From: Moritella sp. 24
GTDB taxonomy: Bacteria > Pseudomonadota > Gammaproteobacteria > Enterobacterales > Moritellaceae
Length of the DNA: 64,000 nucleotides
Direction: 5' to 3'
Assembly (NCBI RefSeq): GCF_018219155.1
Contig: NZ_CP056123.1
Location: 3,853,505 to 3,917,504, forward strand
Shown here piece after piece: positions 45,423-55,917 of this stretch; position 1 is the first letter of the stretch, and each line of letters starts with the position of its first letter. The notes below the pieces were generated by a model. That model was not told the DNA's origin. It did no database searches and saw only the letters and a list, made by a program, of their open reading frames with translations. The position numbers and the translations under genes are program-made.

Positions 45423-46268
45423 TTATTTACCTAAGAAAGAATTGAAATTGTCATGTAAAATCGCTGTTAGTTGATGTGTAGATAAACCATATTCAGCAGC
45501 AAAAATATCCAAATCTGCCAGCGCTTGCTGAAATTCAATAAAGGGTTGATCAGAACCAAATATAAAACGGCCATAACCGACTCTCATCATCGAAAAGTGC
45601 AAATCTTGCCACACCGAACTGCCTTTCCAGTAGCTTAATGATAACGATAAGTCAGCATAGATATTCTGATGCTGAGCCATTAATGACATGACATCTAATA
45701 CTTTCGGTCCACCAAAATGCAGTGCAAGTAGTCGACCTGAAAAACCATTTTTCAATACGAAGGCACACAATTCAACACCGTTAATATCATACAAACGATC
45801 TGTGCCATACGAACAATCAACAGCGACCCACATACCACACTGAGCGGCAATAACAGCTAACGCTTGCACTCGAGTATATTGCTCTCGCGTTATTTTTTGT
45901 AAATAAGGGTGGAATTTAATCCCTGAGATGCCATATTTTTTTGCTGATGCAATATGCTGCTCTGCATTAGAATCTAAAGGATCGATAAGCACCGTAATAT
46001 AATGGCCATCTTGCAATTTAAGATTCGCACCAAATTCATCCAAGCGCTTAGCAAAATCAGAATCTAATATCATAAAATTAGCGTTAGCTAAACCAAGAGC
46101 ATTAGCACGTTGAACAGCTGCAGCTAAAGTTGCTTCAACATCATGCTTGCAAATATTAAATTCCACATCGATTGCATGGTCTAACAATGCTTTATGCTCA
46201 GGCGTTTGCAAGTCAACACCGTCAGGCGTTACTGGTAAATGGAAGTTACAATCTGAAATAATGCGCAT
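45423..46268 (-). CDS. Amidohydrolase-like TIM-barrel protein
   Basis: About 281 residues resembling amidohydrolase_2 proteins: ISGIKFHPYLQKITREQY, a middle WVAVDCSYGTDRLY, LLALHFGGPKV, IYADLSLS and a final FGSDQPF. The usual first metal motif HxH appears only as NFHLP, so metal binding may be mononuclear or altered. It may hydrolyse or decarboxylate a small carboxylate or amide that feeds the ATP-grasp ligase (inference). ATG chosen over a TTG four codons upstream. Confidence 0.75.
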   Translation of the reverse strand: MRIISDCNFHLPVTPDGVDLQTPEHKALLDHAIDVEFNICKHDVEATLAAAVQRANALGLANANFMILDSDFAKRLDEFGANLKLQDGHYITVLIDPLDSNAEQHIASAKKYGISGIKFHPYLQKITREQYTRVQALAVIAAQCGMWVAVDCSYGTDRLYDINGVELCAFVLKNGFSGRLLALHFGGPKVLDVMSLMAQHQNIYADLSLSLSYWKGSSVWQDLHFSMMRVGYGRFIFGSDQPFIEFQQALADLDIFAAEYGLSTHQLTAILHDNFNSFLGK

Positions 46269-46282
46269 ATTTAATACCAATT

Positions 46283-47542
46283 TTAATAAACAACAGGGTT
46301 AGTCACACGACCATCAGCCATGGTAAATTGAATTGCACTTAATATTTTCGTGATTAATTGAGATTTTTTATCCGTATTATTATTACGTTTCTCATGAATA
46401 ATAATAAAGCCGTGGCGATTGGCATCATTACTGACAGCATCAATATAATCGCCCTCATTTATCATGACTTTATAATTTACAAGTCCTTCCAAAGACGTCA
46501 GTTCATCCGTATAAGTAACACTTTCCAACTGCCCATCTATCGGAATATAAAAAAATAATAAGTCAGTTGGGGTTGCTGCAACTTGTTTGTAATCGATAGT
46601 ATTCTCGAGCCCTACACAATCAGTGACTAGCTTATTAGCAAAATCAATTCCAGTAACCGAATGTAAGATATCCGTTGAAGTAAAACAGCCACCACCTCGA
46701 TTCGCAATTTCAATTAAATAAATATCGTCATGACGATCAATCATATATTCGGCATGTGTCATACCAAACTTTAACCCCAATGCATTAACAACCTGAATAT
46801 TATTATCCATCGCTTGCTTATAAAGCAAAGATGGGAGGTTGCCCGGATAGCTAATACCAATCGCAACTTGCGTCTGCTCATCTACCATCATTTTACAGGC
46901 TAACGCGAGAGACTGTGCCCCTTGTTTCAAATCAACATAGCCATCAACAGTGATCTGAGTACCTATAATAAACTCCTCTACAAGTACTTGTCTTGCAGGG
47001 CTATTATTTAAAGCACTAACAAAAGCAGTCATGACTTCATCGTCATTACAAACTTTACTCACCCCAAAACTACCACGACTGTCCACTGGTTTTAAGATAA
47101 TCGGATAACCTATTTGAATTGCGAATTGCTTCGCTTGTTGTGGTGTTAAGCACAAAGCATAATCGGGTTGTTTTATAGCGGGATCTTGTAGCTTAATACG
47201 CTCTCTCTGTAAGAGTTTATTTGTCGTTAATAATGCATGCTCTACACTAATATTCTGGCAGTTAAGCACTTCAGATACGACCGCCGCAGCATAAATAGCA
47301 TGATCACATTGGTCCGCAATAACCGCATCAATATGATTTATATGAGCAAACTCAATTATGTTTTCTATATCAAAGTAATCACTGATTAAGGTATCAATAA
47401 TACGATTATCCTGCACATAATCGAGGTGATTTACAGCAAATATATTGCAGCCTAATTGAAATAATTGCTCAATATATGATTGCTGCTCCCAGCCCAGATT
47501 AATCAACAAGACGTTCTTGTTCACTACCGATTTGTTTTCCAT
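46283..47542 (-). CDS. ATP-grasp carboxylate-amine ligase
   Basis: About 419 residues: a Rossmann-like N-terminal domain (NVLLINLGWEQQSYIEQLF), then an ATP-grasp core with GYPIILKPVDSRGSFGVSKV, LVEEFIIGTQITVDGYV and YLIEIANRGGGCF (the metal-binding end). The fold joins a carboxylate, activated as acyl phosphate, to an amine, as in D-Ala ligase, CarB and amino-acid ligases. Its start overlaps or touches the pseI stop, so it is translationally coupled to pseudaminic acid synthesis. It may attach an unusual acyl group to a freed sugar amine (inference). Confidence 0.85.
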   Translation of the reverse strand: MENKSVVNKNVLLINLGWEQQSYIEQLFQLGCNIFAVNHLDYVQDNRIIDTLISDYFDIENIIEFAHINHIDAVIADQCDHAIYAAAVVSEVLNCQNISVEHALLTTNKLLQRERIKLQDPAIKQPDYALCLTPQQAKQFAIQIGYPIILKPVDSRGSFGVSKVCNDDEVMTAFVSALNNSPARQVLVEEFIIGTQITVDGYVDLKQGAQSLALACKMMVDEQTQVAIGISYPGNLPSLLYKQAMDNNIQVVNALGLKFGMTHAEYMIDRHDDIYLIEIANRGGGCFTSTDILHSVTGIDFANKLVTDCVGLENTIDYKQVAATPTDLLFFYIPIDGQLESVTYTDELTSLEGLVNYKVMINEGDYIDAVSNDANRHGFIIIHEKRNNNTDKKSQLITKILSAIQFTMADGRVTNPVVY

Positions 47543-47547
47543 TATCA

Positions 47548-48597
47548 TTAATCCACAAGACCATCTGTTAAATGGTGCCATTCCAGCATGTCATTTTTTG
47601 CCAATTCTGTTTTTACGCTAAATTTTTCAATTAGAGCGAGATGCTCGCGCGCAATGCCACCCTCTCCACGCTTAAGGATAAAATCAGTTGCCATTACAGG
47701 CTTACCAACTGCTATCTCATGCTTAGCAACAAATTTCATAGCGATACGCTGGCGGTGCCCCGTCTCCCACTCAGTAAGCGGCGCTTTTCGACCATCGCCT
47801 AAGCCAACTTTGATATCATGAATTTGTTCCACCATCGCTTTAAATTCAGCAGGCTCACTAGCAAAATGATGATCTGGACCTGAGCCATTTTTATCAAGTG
47901 TAAAATGTTTTTCAATAACTGATGCACCCAAGGCTACAGCCGACACTGGGAAGTGGATCCCTAATGTATGATCACTATAACCGACGAGGCAATTGTAGGT
48001 ATTTCTTAATGTTGTAATAAAAGATAAATTAGCATTTCCAGCTGGTGTCGGATATTGAGAAACACAATGTAATAACACCACATCACGGATGCTTTCATTA
48101 ATACAAAGATTCATCATACGGTCAATATCGCCGATATCACTCAGGCCGACAGACATAATAAGCGGTAGTTGATACTCTTTTGCCGCTAAAGTTATTTCAG
48201 GATATAAATCAAACTGTGGTGAGGCTATTTTAAATGCGGGGGAGCCAACATCGGCCAATAACTTAACAGCTTCAAGATAAGTAGGTGCAGATAAGAAGTC
48301 GATATTACGCTTAGCACAATGCGCAGCAAGACTCGCATACCATTGCTCAGAGAGTTCAATTAGATTAAATAGGTCTTTAATATCATCGCCAGTTCTATCT
48401 TGATGGTATAGAGCATCAAAATTTAATGATTGAAATTTTGCTGCATCAGCACCACAATCAGCCGCTGCATCGATCATCTCAATTGCTTTTGTTAGTGACT
48501 GGTCATGGTTAGAACCGATTTCGGCAATAATATAAGTAGGGTCGTCTGCTGAAATACATTTTTTACCTATTTGTATTTCCTGACTAAAGTTTTTCAT
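47548..48597 (-). CDS. pseI: Pseudaminic acid synthase
   Basis: 349 residues of the NeuB/SpsE family. TIM-barrel half with IIAEIGSNHDQSLTKAIEMI, AAKFQSL, KIASPQFDLYP, VGYSDHTLGIHFP and IEKHFTLDK; C-terminal SAF antifreeze-like domain (FVAKHEIAVGKPV). It condenses phosphoenolpyruvate with the six-carbon product of PseG. Assignment to pseudaminic instead of neuraminic acid rests on the neighbours pseB, pseC, pseF and pseG and on its difference from the NeuB at 58789. It overlaps pseG by 14 bases. Confidence 0.9.
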   Translation of the reverse strand: MKNFSQEIQIGKKCISADDPTYIIAEIGSNHDQSLTKAIEMIDAAADCGADAAKFQSLNFDALYHQDRTGDDIKDLFNLIELSEQWYASLAAHCAKRNIDFLSAPTYLEAVKLLADVGSPAFKIASPQFDLYPEITLAAKEYQLPLIMSVGLSDIGDIDRMMNLCINESIRDVVLLHCVSQYPTPAGNANLSFITTLRNTYNCLVGYSDHTLGIHFPVSAVALGASVIEKHFTLDKNGSGPDHHFASEPAEFKAMVEQIHDIKVGLGDGRKAPLTEWETGHRQRIAMKFVAKHEIAVGKPVMATDFILKRGEGGIAREHLALIEKFSVKTELAKNDMLEWHHLTDGLVD

Positions 48598-49714
48598 TCA
48601 ACATCTCTTTTAATTTTTTTACAACTCGATTAGCACCATGACCATCACAAAGCAGTGCCGCATTTTTAGATTGTAAGTAGCGTTTATCAGCATCATTAAT
48701 TAGTAGTGCCATCGCCACATTCATTTCAGCATTAAAATCGTTAATATCAATAATCTCCGCCCCCCCATTATCCGCTAATGCTTGAGCAATATCTAATTGA
48801 TTATTTTCAAATGCAACAATGATCGAAGGTAAACCGAGCACAGCCCGCTCCCAACATGCACTACCCGCAGCACCAATAGCTAAATCAGCCTTCGCTGTTA
48901 ATAACGCCATCTCATTCGTATCTATGTGCAAATTAATTAACCAACCTTGTGCGACTAAGCCTTTAATTAGAGTATTGATTGAATCAAGATGTGCATTACA
49001 GCTTCCACATACAACATGATAATGAACTCTACTAGGCTCGCCGGTTAATAAAGATAAAAATGATGATGTTAAGTTAAGTGGGTCAGAACCGCCAAACGTC
49101 ACCAATATACGATTTACAGTTCGTTGAGATTGACGTAAAGCTAACGTATCATCGCGTAAATGAACAAAACTATTATTAATCAGTGCGAACTGGGTTCCAG
49201 CTAAAATAACACTCTCGCCAGCTGGCGCATATTCGGATTCAGCGCGCCCTAAGGTCGGGTCTAGAATTATATCAGCAATCAATGGAATGGAGGAAATAGG
49301 TGGTCGGTCAGACATCCTTAATAACAGGTCTGTCGATTTTTTTACTGTCGATTCCCAACATGCTTCAATGCCATAATGATCGGCAATCGCAACTTTTTGT
49401 TGCGCATCGACGGTTCTCATTATAGCTATAAATTCAGCTGCATCGGACAACGGTGGTACACCTAACCAGCTTTGATAAACTAGTTTATCACCGACCTTAT
49501 CTGTTTTTTGTTCATTGGCCCCCGCTGCTAACAAATGTAATTTAAAACCACGATTTACAACCAACTGATGATCGTAATCACCATGTTCACGACATATAAA
49601 GTGTGACTCAACACCTTGTGTTAGCGCGACCTCTGCTAATGTTAGACTGCGATATAAGTGCCCTAAACCAATTTTACTTGAAACATCGACGCGAAAAAAA
49701 AAAGCAATACTCAC
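48584..49714 (-). CDS. pseG: UDP-diacylamido-trideoxy-altropyranose hydrolase
   Basis: 376 residues, GT-B-like fold related to MurG, starting IAFFFRVDVSSKIGLGHLYRSLTLA, the PseG pattern, with the C-terminal nucleotide-binding part ADLAIGAAGSACWERAVLGLP. It cleaves UDP from the 2,4-diacylamido sugar before PseI. GTG start overlapping the formyltransferase stop (TAGTG). It is longer than Campylobacter PseG (about 274), but I see no fused PseH acetyltransferase domain. Confidence 0.9.
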   Translation of the reverse strand: MSIAFFFRVDVSSKIGLGHLYRSLTLAEVALTQGVESHFICREHGDYDHQLVVNRGFKLHLLAAGANEQKTDKVGDKLVYQSWLGVPPLSDAAEFIAIMRTVDAQQKVAIADHYGIEACWESTVKKSTDLLLRMSDRPPISSIPLIADIILDPTLGRAESEYAPAGESVILAGTQFALINNSFVHLRDDTLALRQSQRTVNRILVTFGGSDPLNLTSSFLSLLTGEPSRVHYHVVCGSCNAHLDSINTLIKGLVAQGWLINLHIDTNEMALLTAKADLAIGAAGSACWERAVLGLPSIIVAFENNQLDIAQALADNGGAEIIDINDFNAEMNVAMALLINDADKRYLQSKNAALLCDGHGANRVVKKLKEMLNEKL

Positions 49715-50379
49715 TATTTATCAACCTCGCTTGCTTTCGAGATTTGTAATATATACTTTTCATCATTGTGATAAAAAAATGCAGGATAACGTTCATTATC
49801 AACAATGCGTAATAAATTAAACTGCTCACGAATAGTCATGTCCATATTAAGTTCACTATCCTGCGGCCTACGACGTTTAAAAAAGCTAGAATCCCCCATT
49901 TGAGCATCACCATGTTTGGGCAAAGGTTCATCTAAATAGCGCATACACAAGTCTGACGTTTTATGACCTTGTAAATTGCGTAACTCATCATTTAGCTCAT
50001 TTCCCGTCAGATAAATGTAGTCTTTATAGATAATATCACCCGCATCAACGTCCTCAGCAGCAGCTAATAAGCAGAAGCATATTTTTGACTCTCCATTGAG
50101 TACTTGCCAAGACAAAGGAGCAAAGCCTTTACCTTTAGGTAAATCACTTTCATGTATCAATAAATTTTGATAATTCAAAGCCAATACTTCAGCAGGAGCA
50201 ATATGCACACAACCGAGAAAAAAAGCCACGCCACCGCTCAATATTTCATTATGCTCTCGACATAACTTAGCGTTATGTCCTTGTTGATTAATTAAAGTAA
50301 CCAATTTATGAGCGAAGGGTAAAATCCAGCTATCATTATCAACAACGACAGATACATTACGTCGATTATGCCACCACAT
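49714..50379 (-). CDS. Formyltransferase-like protein in place of PseH
   Basis: 221 residues of the formyl_trans fold. The active-site region LLIHESDLPKGKGFAPLSW matches the HxSxLPxGxG pattern, with the later DVDAGDIIYKDY giving the catalytic Asp. It sits between pseF and pseG, where the N-acetyltransferase PseH is often found, and no PseH-like GNAT is visible in the locus. It therefore probably formylates the 4-amino group of the PseC product, leading to a 7-N-formyl pseudaminic acid, a form known from Pseudomonas aeruginosa 1244. Family is clear, substrate is inference. Confidence 0.85.
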   Translation of the reverse strand: MWWHNRRNVSVVVDNDSWILPFAHKLVTLINQQGHNAKLCREHNEILSGGVAFFLGCVHIAPAEVLALNYQNLLIHESDLPKGKGFAPLSWQVLNGESKICFCLLAAAEDVDAGDIIYKDYIYLTGNELNDELRNLQGHKTSDLCMRYLDEPLPKHGDAQMGDSSFFKRRRPQDSELNMDMTIREQFNLLRIVDNERYPAFFYHNDEKYILQISKASEVDK

Positions 50380-50380
50380 A

Positions 50381-51076
50381 TTAATTAGCCCTCTCCGCCG
50401 TTAACCAAGCTTGATACATCAATTCCGCACGTAACCAGTCATCTTCAGTATCAATATCTTGTACCTGGTAACTCGGTAATATTAACGGCAATGTTCTATT
50501 ATTAAATAGCGGTTTGGCTTGTAAGAATGCATCGCGAGTACCCCAATAAATTTGCCCTGCATCATGATACATTTCAGCAAGGTCTTGAGATCGCGTTGAT
50601 AAGTGTTCAGGCTCTCGCATAGCAACGCTACCCGTTTCACCTATTTTTAAAGCTCGTTGAATAGGAAAAGGAAATGCAGTCACTGTGACAGCAAAATCAT
50701 GCTCCCCACTCTCCATTAATGCATTCATTCCCGCCCTAATAACTTCTTTATTCACAAACGGTGCTGTCGCATAAATACAGCATGCAAGTTCAACATCACA
50801 ACCATATTTTGCAATCGCATGGGCAACAACATCATTCGTACCAGTAAAATCATCTGCGAGTGCATCAGGACGAACAAATGGAACTAACGCACCATAACGC
50901 TTACTTATTTCCGCGATTTCAGTATCATCTGTTGATACAATAACTAAATCAAAACACTGTGACTGGATCGCTGCTTCAATAGCATAAGCGACTATAGGCT
51001 TACCACAAAAATCTTTAATATTCTTACGCGGAATACGTTTACTGCCACCACGAGCAGGTATAACAGCAATCTTCAT
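50381..51076 (-). CDS. pseF: Pseudaminic acid cytidylyltransferase
   Basis: 231 residues. CMP-nonulosonate synthetase motifs: AVIPARGGSKRIPRKNI, VSTDDTEIAEI, CIYATAPF and the final DIDTEDDWLRAELM. It activates the sugar with CTP. The PseF type is supported by place in the pse operon and by AGQIYWGTRDAF. AGGAG within the pseC tail precedes its ATG; one base separates the genes. Confidence 0.92.
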   Translation of the reverse strand: MKIAVIPARGGSKRIPRKNIKDFCGKPIVAYAIEAAIQSQCFDLVIVSTDDTEIAEISKRYGALVPFVRPDALADDFTGTNDVVAHAIAKYGCDVELACCIYATAPFVNKEVIRAGMNALMESGEHDFAVTVTAFPFPIQRALKIGETGSVAMREPEHLSTRSQDLAEMYHDAGQIYWGTRDAFLQAKPLFNNRTLPLILPSYQVQDIDTEDDWLRAELMYQAWLTAERAN

Positions 51077-51077
51077 T

Positions 51078-52271
51078 TTATGCTCCTAGCACTTGTATTA
51101 ATGCGCTTACGACTTCATCTTGTTGTGCATCTGTCATTCCATGAAATAGTGGTAATGATAACGCCTGCTGATAATAGTATTCTGCATGTGGAAAGTCCCC
51201 CACAACGAATCCCATATTTTGATAATAAGGCTGAGTATGTACAGGAATGTAGTGCAGGTTAACACCAATGCCGAGCTCGCGTAATTGCTGGAATAACGCT
51301 TTCTGAGATAGCTTACTTTTAGAGCGTAAACCATCCTCTACCGTCAGGCCTATAACATATAAGTGCCACGCAGAATTAGCGTTCTCAAGTTGCATCGGTA
51401 AAATTAAGGGAAACTCTGCAAGTAACTTATTATAACGATGAGCAAGGCGCTGACGGTCTTTAACAAACTGATTCAATCGCTGCATTTGCGATACACCTAA
51501 CGCAGCTTGTAATTCAGTCATTCGATAATTAAAACCTAATTCCAATTGTTGATAATACCAATTTCCTTGCGCATCCATATCTAAGCCTGAAACGGGTTTC
51601 ATCAATGCTTTATCTCGAGTGATACCATGACTGCGTAACAGAACCATTTTATCAGCCAGTACTTGCTGATTTGTCAGTGCAGCACCGCCTTCAGCTGTAG
51701 TAACGATCTTTACAGGATGGAAACTAAAGATTGTAATATCACTATAATTACCACATCCGACAGGCTTATCTTGGTACTCACCACCAATAGCATGGGCAGC
51801 ATCTTCGATGATCTTAAAGCCATATTCTAATGATAATGCGTGAATACTTGCCATATCACATGACTGTCCACATAAATGCACAGGCACAACAACTTTAGGC
51901 AATTTGTTCTCGGCTTTGGCAAGGATAAGTTTCTTCTCAAGTGCTTTAGGGCAAAGATTATAAGTCTGCGGATCAATATCAACAAAATCGATTTTTGCAC
52001 CACAATACAAGCCGCAATTAGCCGAAGCTACAAAAGTAATCGGGGTTGTCCACAGCCAATCACCTTTCCCTAGTTCTAAGGCTAAGCAAGCAAGGTGTAA
52101 AGCTGACGTTGCGCTATTACAAGCAACCGCATACTCTGCATCAGTATGGTCAATGAGCGTTTGTTCAAATGCCGGTACTTGCGGACCTTGGGTAAGATAA
52201 TCTGATTGTAATACTGCAACAACAGCATCGATATCTTGTTGGTTAATATCCTGCTTACCATAAGGGATCAT
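51078..52271 (-). CDS. pseC: UDP-4-amino-4,6-dideoxy-AltNAc transaminase
   Basis: 397 residues, DegT/DnrJ/EryC1 family. Starts MIPYGKQDINQQDIDAVV; the PLP lysine is in ITIFSFHPVKIVTTAEGGA. It adds the 4-amino group, from glutamate, to the keto sugar made by PseB. 14 bases after pseB. Confidence 0.94.
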   Translation of the reverse strand: MIPYGKQDINQQDIDAVVAVLQSDYLTQGPQVPAFEQTLIDHTDAEYAVACNSATSALHLACLALELGKGDWLWTTPITFVASANCGLYCGAKIDFVDIDPQTYNLCPKALEKKLILAKAENKLPKVVVPVHLCGQSCDMASIHALSLEYGFKIIEDAAHAIGGEYQDKPVGCGNYSDITIFSFHPVKIVTTAEGGAALTNQQVLADKMVLLRSHGITRDKALMKPVSGLDMDAQGNWYYQQLELGFNYRMTELQAALGVSQMQRLNQFVKDRQRLAHRYNKLLAEFPLILPMQLENANSAWHLYVIGLTVEDGLRSKSKLSQKALFQQLRELGIGVNLHYIPVHTQPYYQNMGFVVGDFPHAEYYYQQALSLPLFHGMTDAQQDEVVSALIQVLGA

Positions 52272-52285
52272 AACAATATTATTCC

Positions 52286-53314
<1,029 letters not shown>

Positions 53315-53380
53315 CTAAATTAATATTCAGTTCCCCCTCCTCAGTGTTTATTATCAATATATGATTTAGATAATAATAAC

Positions 53381-53402
53381 TATATCGTTTTAGATCGATA
53401 TA
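53381..53402 (-). promoter_or_regulatory. 7-bp-arm palindrome upstream of pseB
   Basis: TATATCG, 8 bases, CGATATA, about 95 bases before the pseB ATG in a 248-base AT-rich gap. Possible operator or promoter element of the pse operon. No other feature recognised in this gap. Confidence 0.4.
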
Positions 53403-53535
53403 AACATCCCTAATTTCACAAGTTAAAAGATAGCTTATTCGATAGATAAAAATTTTAATAGGCGCATCAAAGAATTACAGGCCCATTAGGTAACTTAAAA
53501 TAACAGAGTGGTAATAAAACCGACTCAACAACCTA

Positions 53536-54528
53536 TTAAACTGTATATTTATTATCAGGTCGAATTGCACGATATCTAAATTGTTCGTATATGGTGAATA
53601 TAAATACCAACAGGAGTGAGATAACAATTGGTGCACAAATTGCTAACGTAGAAAAACCAAAAGCGCCTCCAAACATTGACGTATAAGTAGCTAAAAAAAG
53701 AATGCGAAGATAAATAAATGATTTAAATAACCACGATAAAAATAAACATATAACAGCTGAAAAAACTATAATTAAGAAAAATTGTTTTCCATCATAAAGA
53801 TGGAAAACAATTCCAAATCCATGTGTAAGCATATTCACAGCACCATTAACCCCTCCCCCAAAAAAGTTTACATTGTTCATTATGGAGGTATAAATCAAAG
53901 GTGAAAACACTATTAACGCAACAAGGTGCAATATATATATATCCAAACTTTTAGAACGGTAAAATTGAAAAATAATCCAAAAAAAAGTAAAAGTAATAGA
54001 AACTAAAAATGTTCCACTACTGACACTACACAAAAAGTATCCCAAAATATTATATGAGAACATTTTATATGTTGGAATAACATTCAATTCCCATTTAATT
54101 GTATTTAAAACAATTAAAGAAAAACCGAGCATAGCGAAAAGTATCCTACCGTTCATAAAACTTGAAACAAATAAAAAATAAACAAGAGAAACTAACATCA
54201 AAACATCATATTTTTTATCTTTCAAAAAAAATGTATATGTAGTAATTTTAGTTACATTAAAACTTAAAACATAAATAATGAAAACACATAACAAGCTAAA
54301 AACAAAGTCCGGATTAACAGGTAAATAATCAGAAACAATGAAAATTGGTAGTACCACTAAATATCGAATTAAGTGGGGATGTTCCATTGGATTTATTGTT
54401 AATAAATTAACACCTTCCCACTCACGTTGAAAATAGTAAACTTGAGGCCACAATTCAAAGCCTACATGTTCTGATAAAATCAAAACAAAAAAAACAAAAA
54501 AGATAAATCTAAATGTATTATTAAACAT
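53536..54528 (-). CDS. Polytopic membrane protein, candidate Wzy polymerase
   Basis: About 330 residues, with roughly eight to ten hydrophobic helices rich in Phe, Ile and Tyr and a larger loop in the middle. No conserved family motif recognised. Position within a glycan locus with a Wzx-type flippase end and a phosphoglycosyl transferase suggests an O-antigen or capsule polymerase, whose sequences are poorly conserved. The gene is strikingly AT-rich compared with galU-ugd, a usual sign of transfer. ATG at 54528 chosen over a TTG 14 codons upstream. Confidence 0.7.
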   Translation of the reverse strand: MFNNTFRFIFFVFFVLILSEHVGFELWPQVYYFQREWEGVNLLTINPMEHPHLIRYLVVLPIFIVSDYLPVNPDFVFSLLCVFIIYVLSFNVTKITTYTFFLKDKKYDVLMLVSLVYFLFVSSFMNGRILFAMLGFSLIVLNTIKWELNVIPTYKMFSYNILGYFLCSVSSGTFLVSITFTFFWIIFQFYRSKSLDIYILHLVALIVFSPLIYTSIMNNVNFFGGGVNGAVNMLTHGFGIVFHLYDGKQFFLIIVFSAVICLFLSWLFKSFIYLRILFLATYTSMFGGAFGFSTLAICAPIVISLLLVFIFTIYEQFRYRAIRPDNKYTV

Positions 54529-54693
54529 CTTAATCAAAACCCATAATTTATAATAAAATCTAACATTCAAATATTATCACTTGTAACATCAAGTTCAGAT
54601 ACCTTAACGTATCCCAATATCCGAGGTAATAGCATGATAATTAAATGCTTAACAGCTCAGAGAGAATCACGATTACCATCATTGATGTTTTCA
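54529..54693 (-). other. AT-rich spacer before Wzy-like gene
   Basis: 165 bases between the glycosyltransferase-like stop and the Wzy-like start, unlike the tightly packed genes around it. No clear structure seen. Confidence 0.3.
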
Positions 54694-55887
54694 TTATATA
54701 GCTAATAATTCTTTAACGACATTCGATATATTATCTACCGATCTTCCCTTATATAATTCAACCACATTTCCATTATCAAGCTTTGAAAATTCAATTTGAA
54801 TTGCCTTCCACAGTTCAGATGCTTCTGTAACACCAGTAGCTAAACCGTAACCGGCATAAGACTCTAACGTTGAATACACCGTTTCTTCTATTGACACTAA
54901 GCCTAACCCTAAACACTTTCCTTCAATACCTACCGTTGAATTAGCTGTAACAATTAAGTCAACTTTAGCCAATACCGAATTTAACTCTTCTGTCGGTTTA
55001 GATATTTCGCAATATTTATAAGCGTCATAATTGTATTCTCTATTAGGGTGTGGTCTGAAAATAGCTTTTATTTTCCCTTCTTTTGATAATTTATTTAACT
55101 CTTCTCTGACTTCTACATCTATATTCTCATTCCTAGCGATAACACCTTTAAACCTTAAATGTGTTTTAGGAAGATCATCATCAGCAAGTAACACTTTAGG
55201 CTTCTCACTTGAAAATATTGTTTTAGGTTTTTCCTTCAAGTTATCAAATACAGGACTACCAGTTACAATGACATCTTTAGAGTTTAAATTGCTATGATTT
55301 AAAACAACATTTTTCAATGATTCAGATAGTACACATACCTTCGTTGCTAAGTTCTTTTGTACTATGTCAATCAAACCACCGAAAAAACCAAGGTTATCGT
55401 TAATACAAATACTAGGAATATCCAACGCTTTAGCTGCAATTAATGCAGCTCTCTCAGCTCTTGGTGAGTTAGTGGTTACAACAACATCTACATCTAATTG
55501 TTGTATAATTTTGGTCAAACTGATAGTAGGTAAAAAACAAGCTCGACCTTCTTTATCAAACTTTTCATAGGCTAATTTCACACTGCCTAATTCAGTAACG
55601 AGATCAGAAAAAGAAGCACCTAAATAACTAATAGACTCAGCAATAGGCACTAAATTATCATGTGGAATATTCTTAACTAACTCTCGTCCAAAAGCGATGG
55701 ATTCATTAGTTTTGATACATTCAAAATCATTAAACCCCACATATGGAATACCCGATTTTGACATAAAAGGTTGGGCTATAGTTAATGCCAAAACCGTAAT
55801 ATCATATTCATTTTTTAAATGGTGATATAGCGGAGCAATAATTTTCATATGCCCTCCACCATAACAAACCATCAATAATTTTTTCAT
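54694..55887 (-). CDS. GT-B-fold protein, putative glycosyltransferase
   Basis: About 397 residues. N-terminal Rossmann start MKKLLMVCYGGGHMKIIAPLY with a glycine-rich loop, and C-terminal nucleotide-binding half with AIFRPHPNREYNYDAYKY and LIVTANSTVGIEGKCLGLGL, as in GT-B enzymes and CDP-glycerol or sialyltransferase-like proteins. With neuABC next to it, it may be the transferase for the neuraminic acid, but no specific family motif proves this. TTG eight codons upstream rejected for the ATG. Confidence 0.72.
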   Translation of the reverse strand: MKKLLMVCYGGGHMKIIAPLYHHLKNEYDITVLALTIAQPFMSKSGIPYVGFNDFECIKTNESIAFGRELVKNIPHDNLVPIAESISYLGASFSDLVTELGSVKLAYEKFDKEGRACFLPTISLTKIIQQLDVDVVVTTNSPRAERAALIAAKALDIPSICINDNLGFFGGLIDIVQKNLATKVCVLSESLKNVVLNHSNLNSKDVIVTGSPVFDNLKEKPKTIFSSEKPKVLLADDDLPKTHLRFKGVIARNENIDVEVREELNKLSKEGKIKAIFRPHPNREYNYDAYKYCEISKPTEELNSVLAKVDLIVTANSTVGIEGKCLGLGLVSIEETVYSTLESYAGYGLATGVTEASELWKAIQIEFSKLDNGNVVELYKGRSVDNISNVVKELLAI

Positions 55888-55917
55888 TTTACACCACTGA
55901 TAAAAATTCAATAATAT

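Noticed and set aside
53333-53342. Strong Shine-Dalgarno-like GAGGAGGGGG on the minus strand upstream of pseB
   Set aside because: No ATG, GTG or TTG with a useful frame follows; only a six-codon frame from CTG. Kept as chance purine tract.
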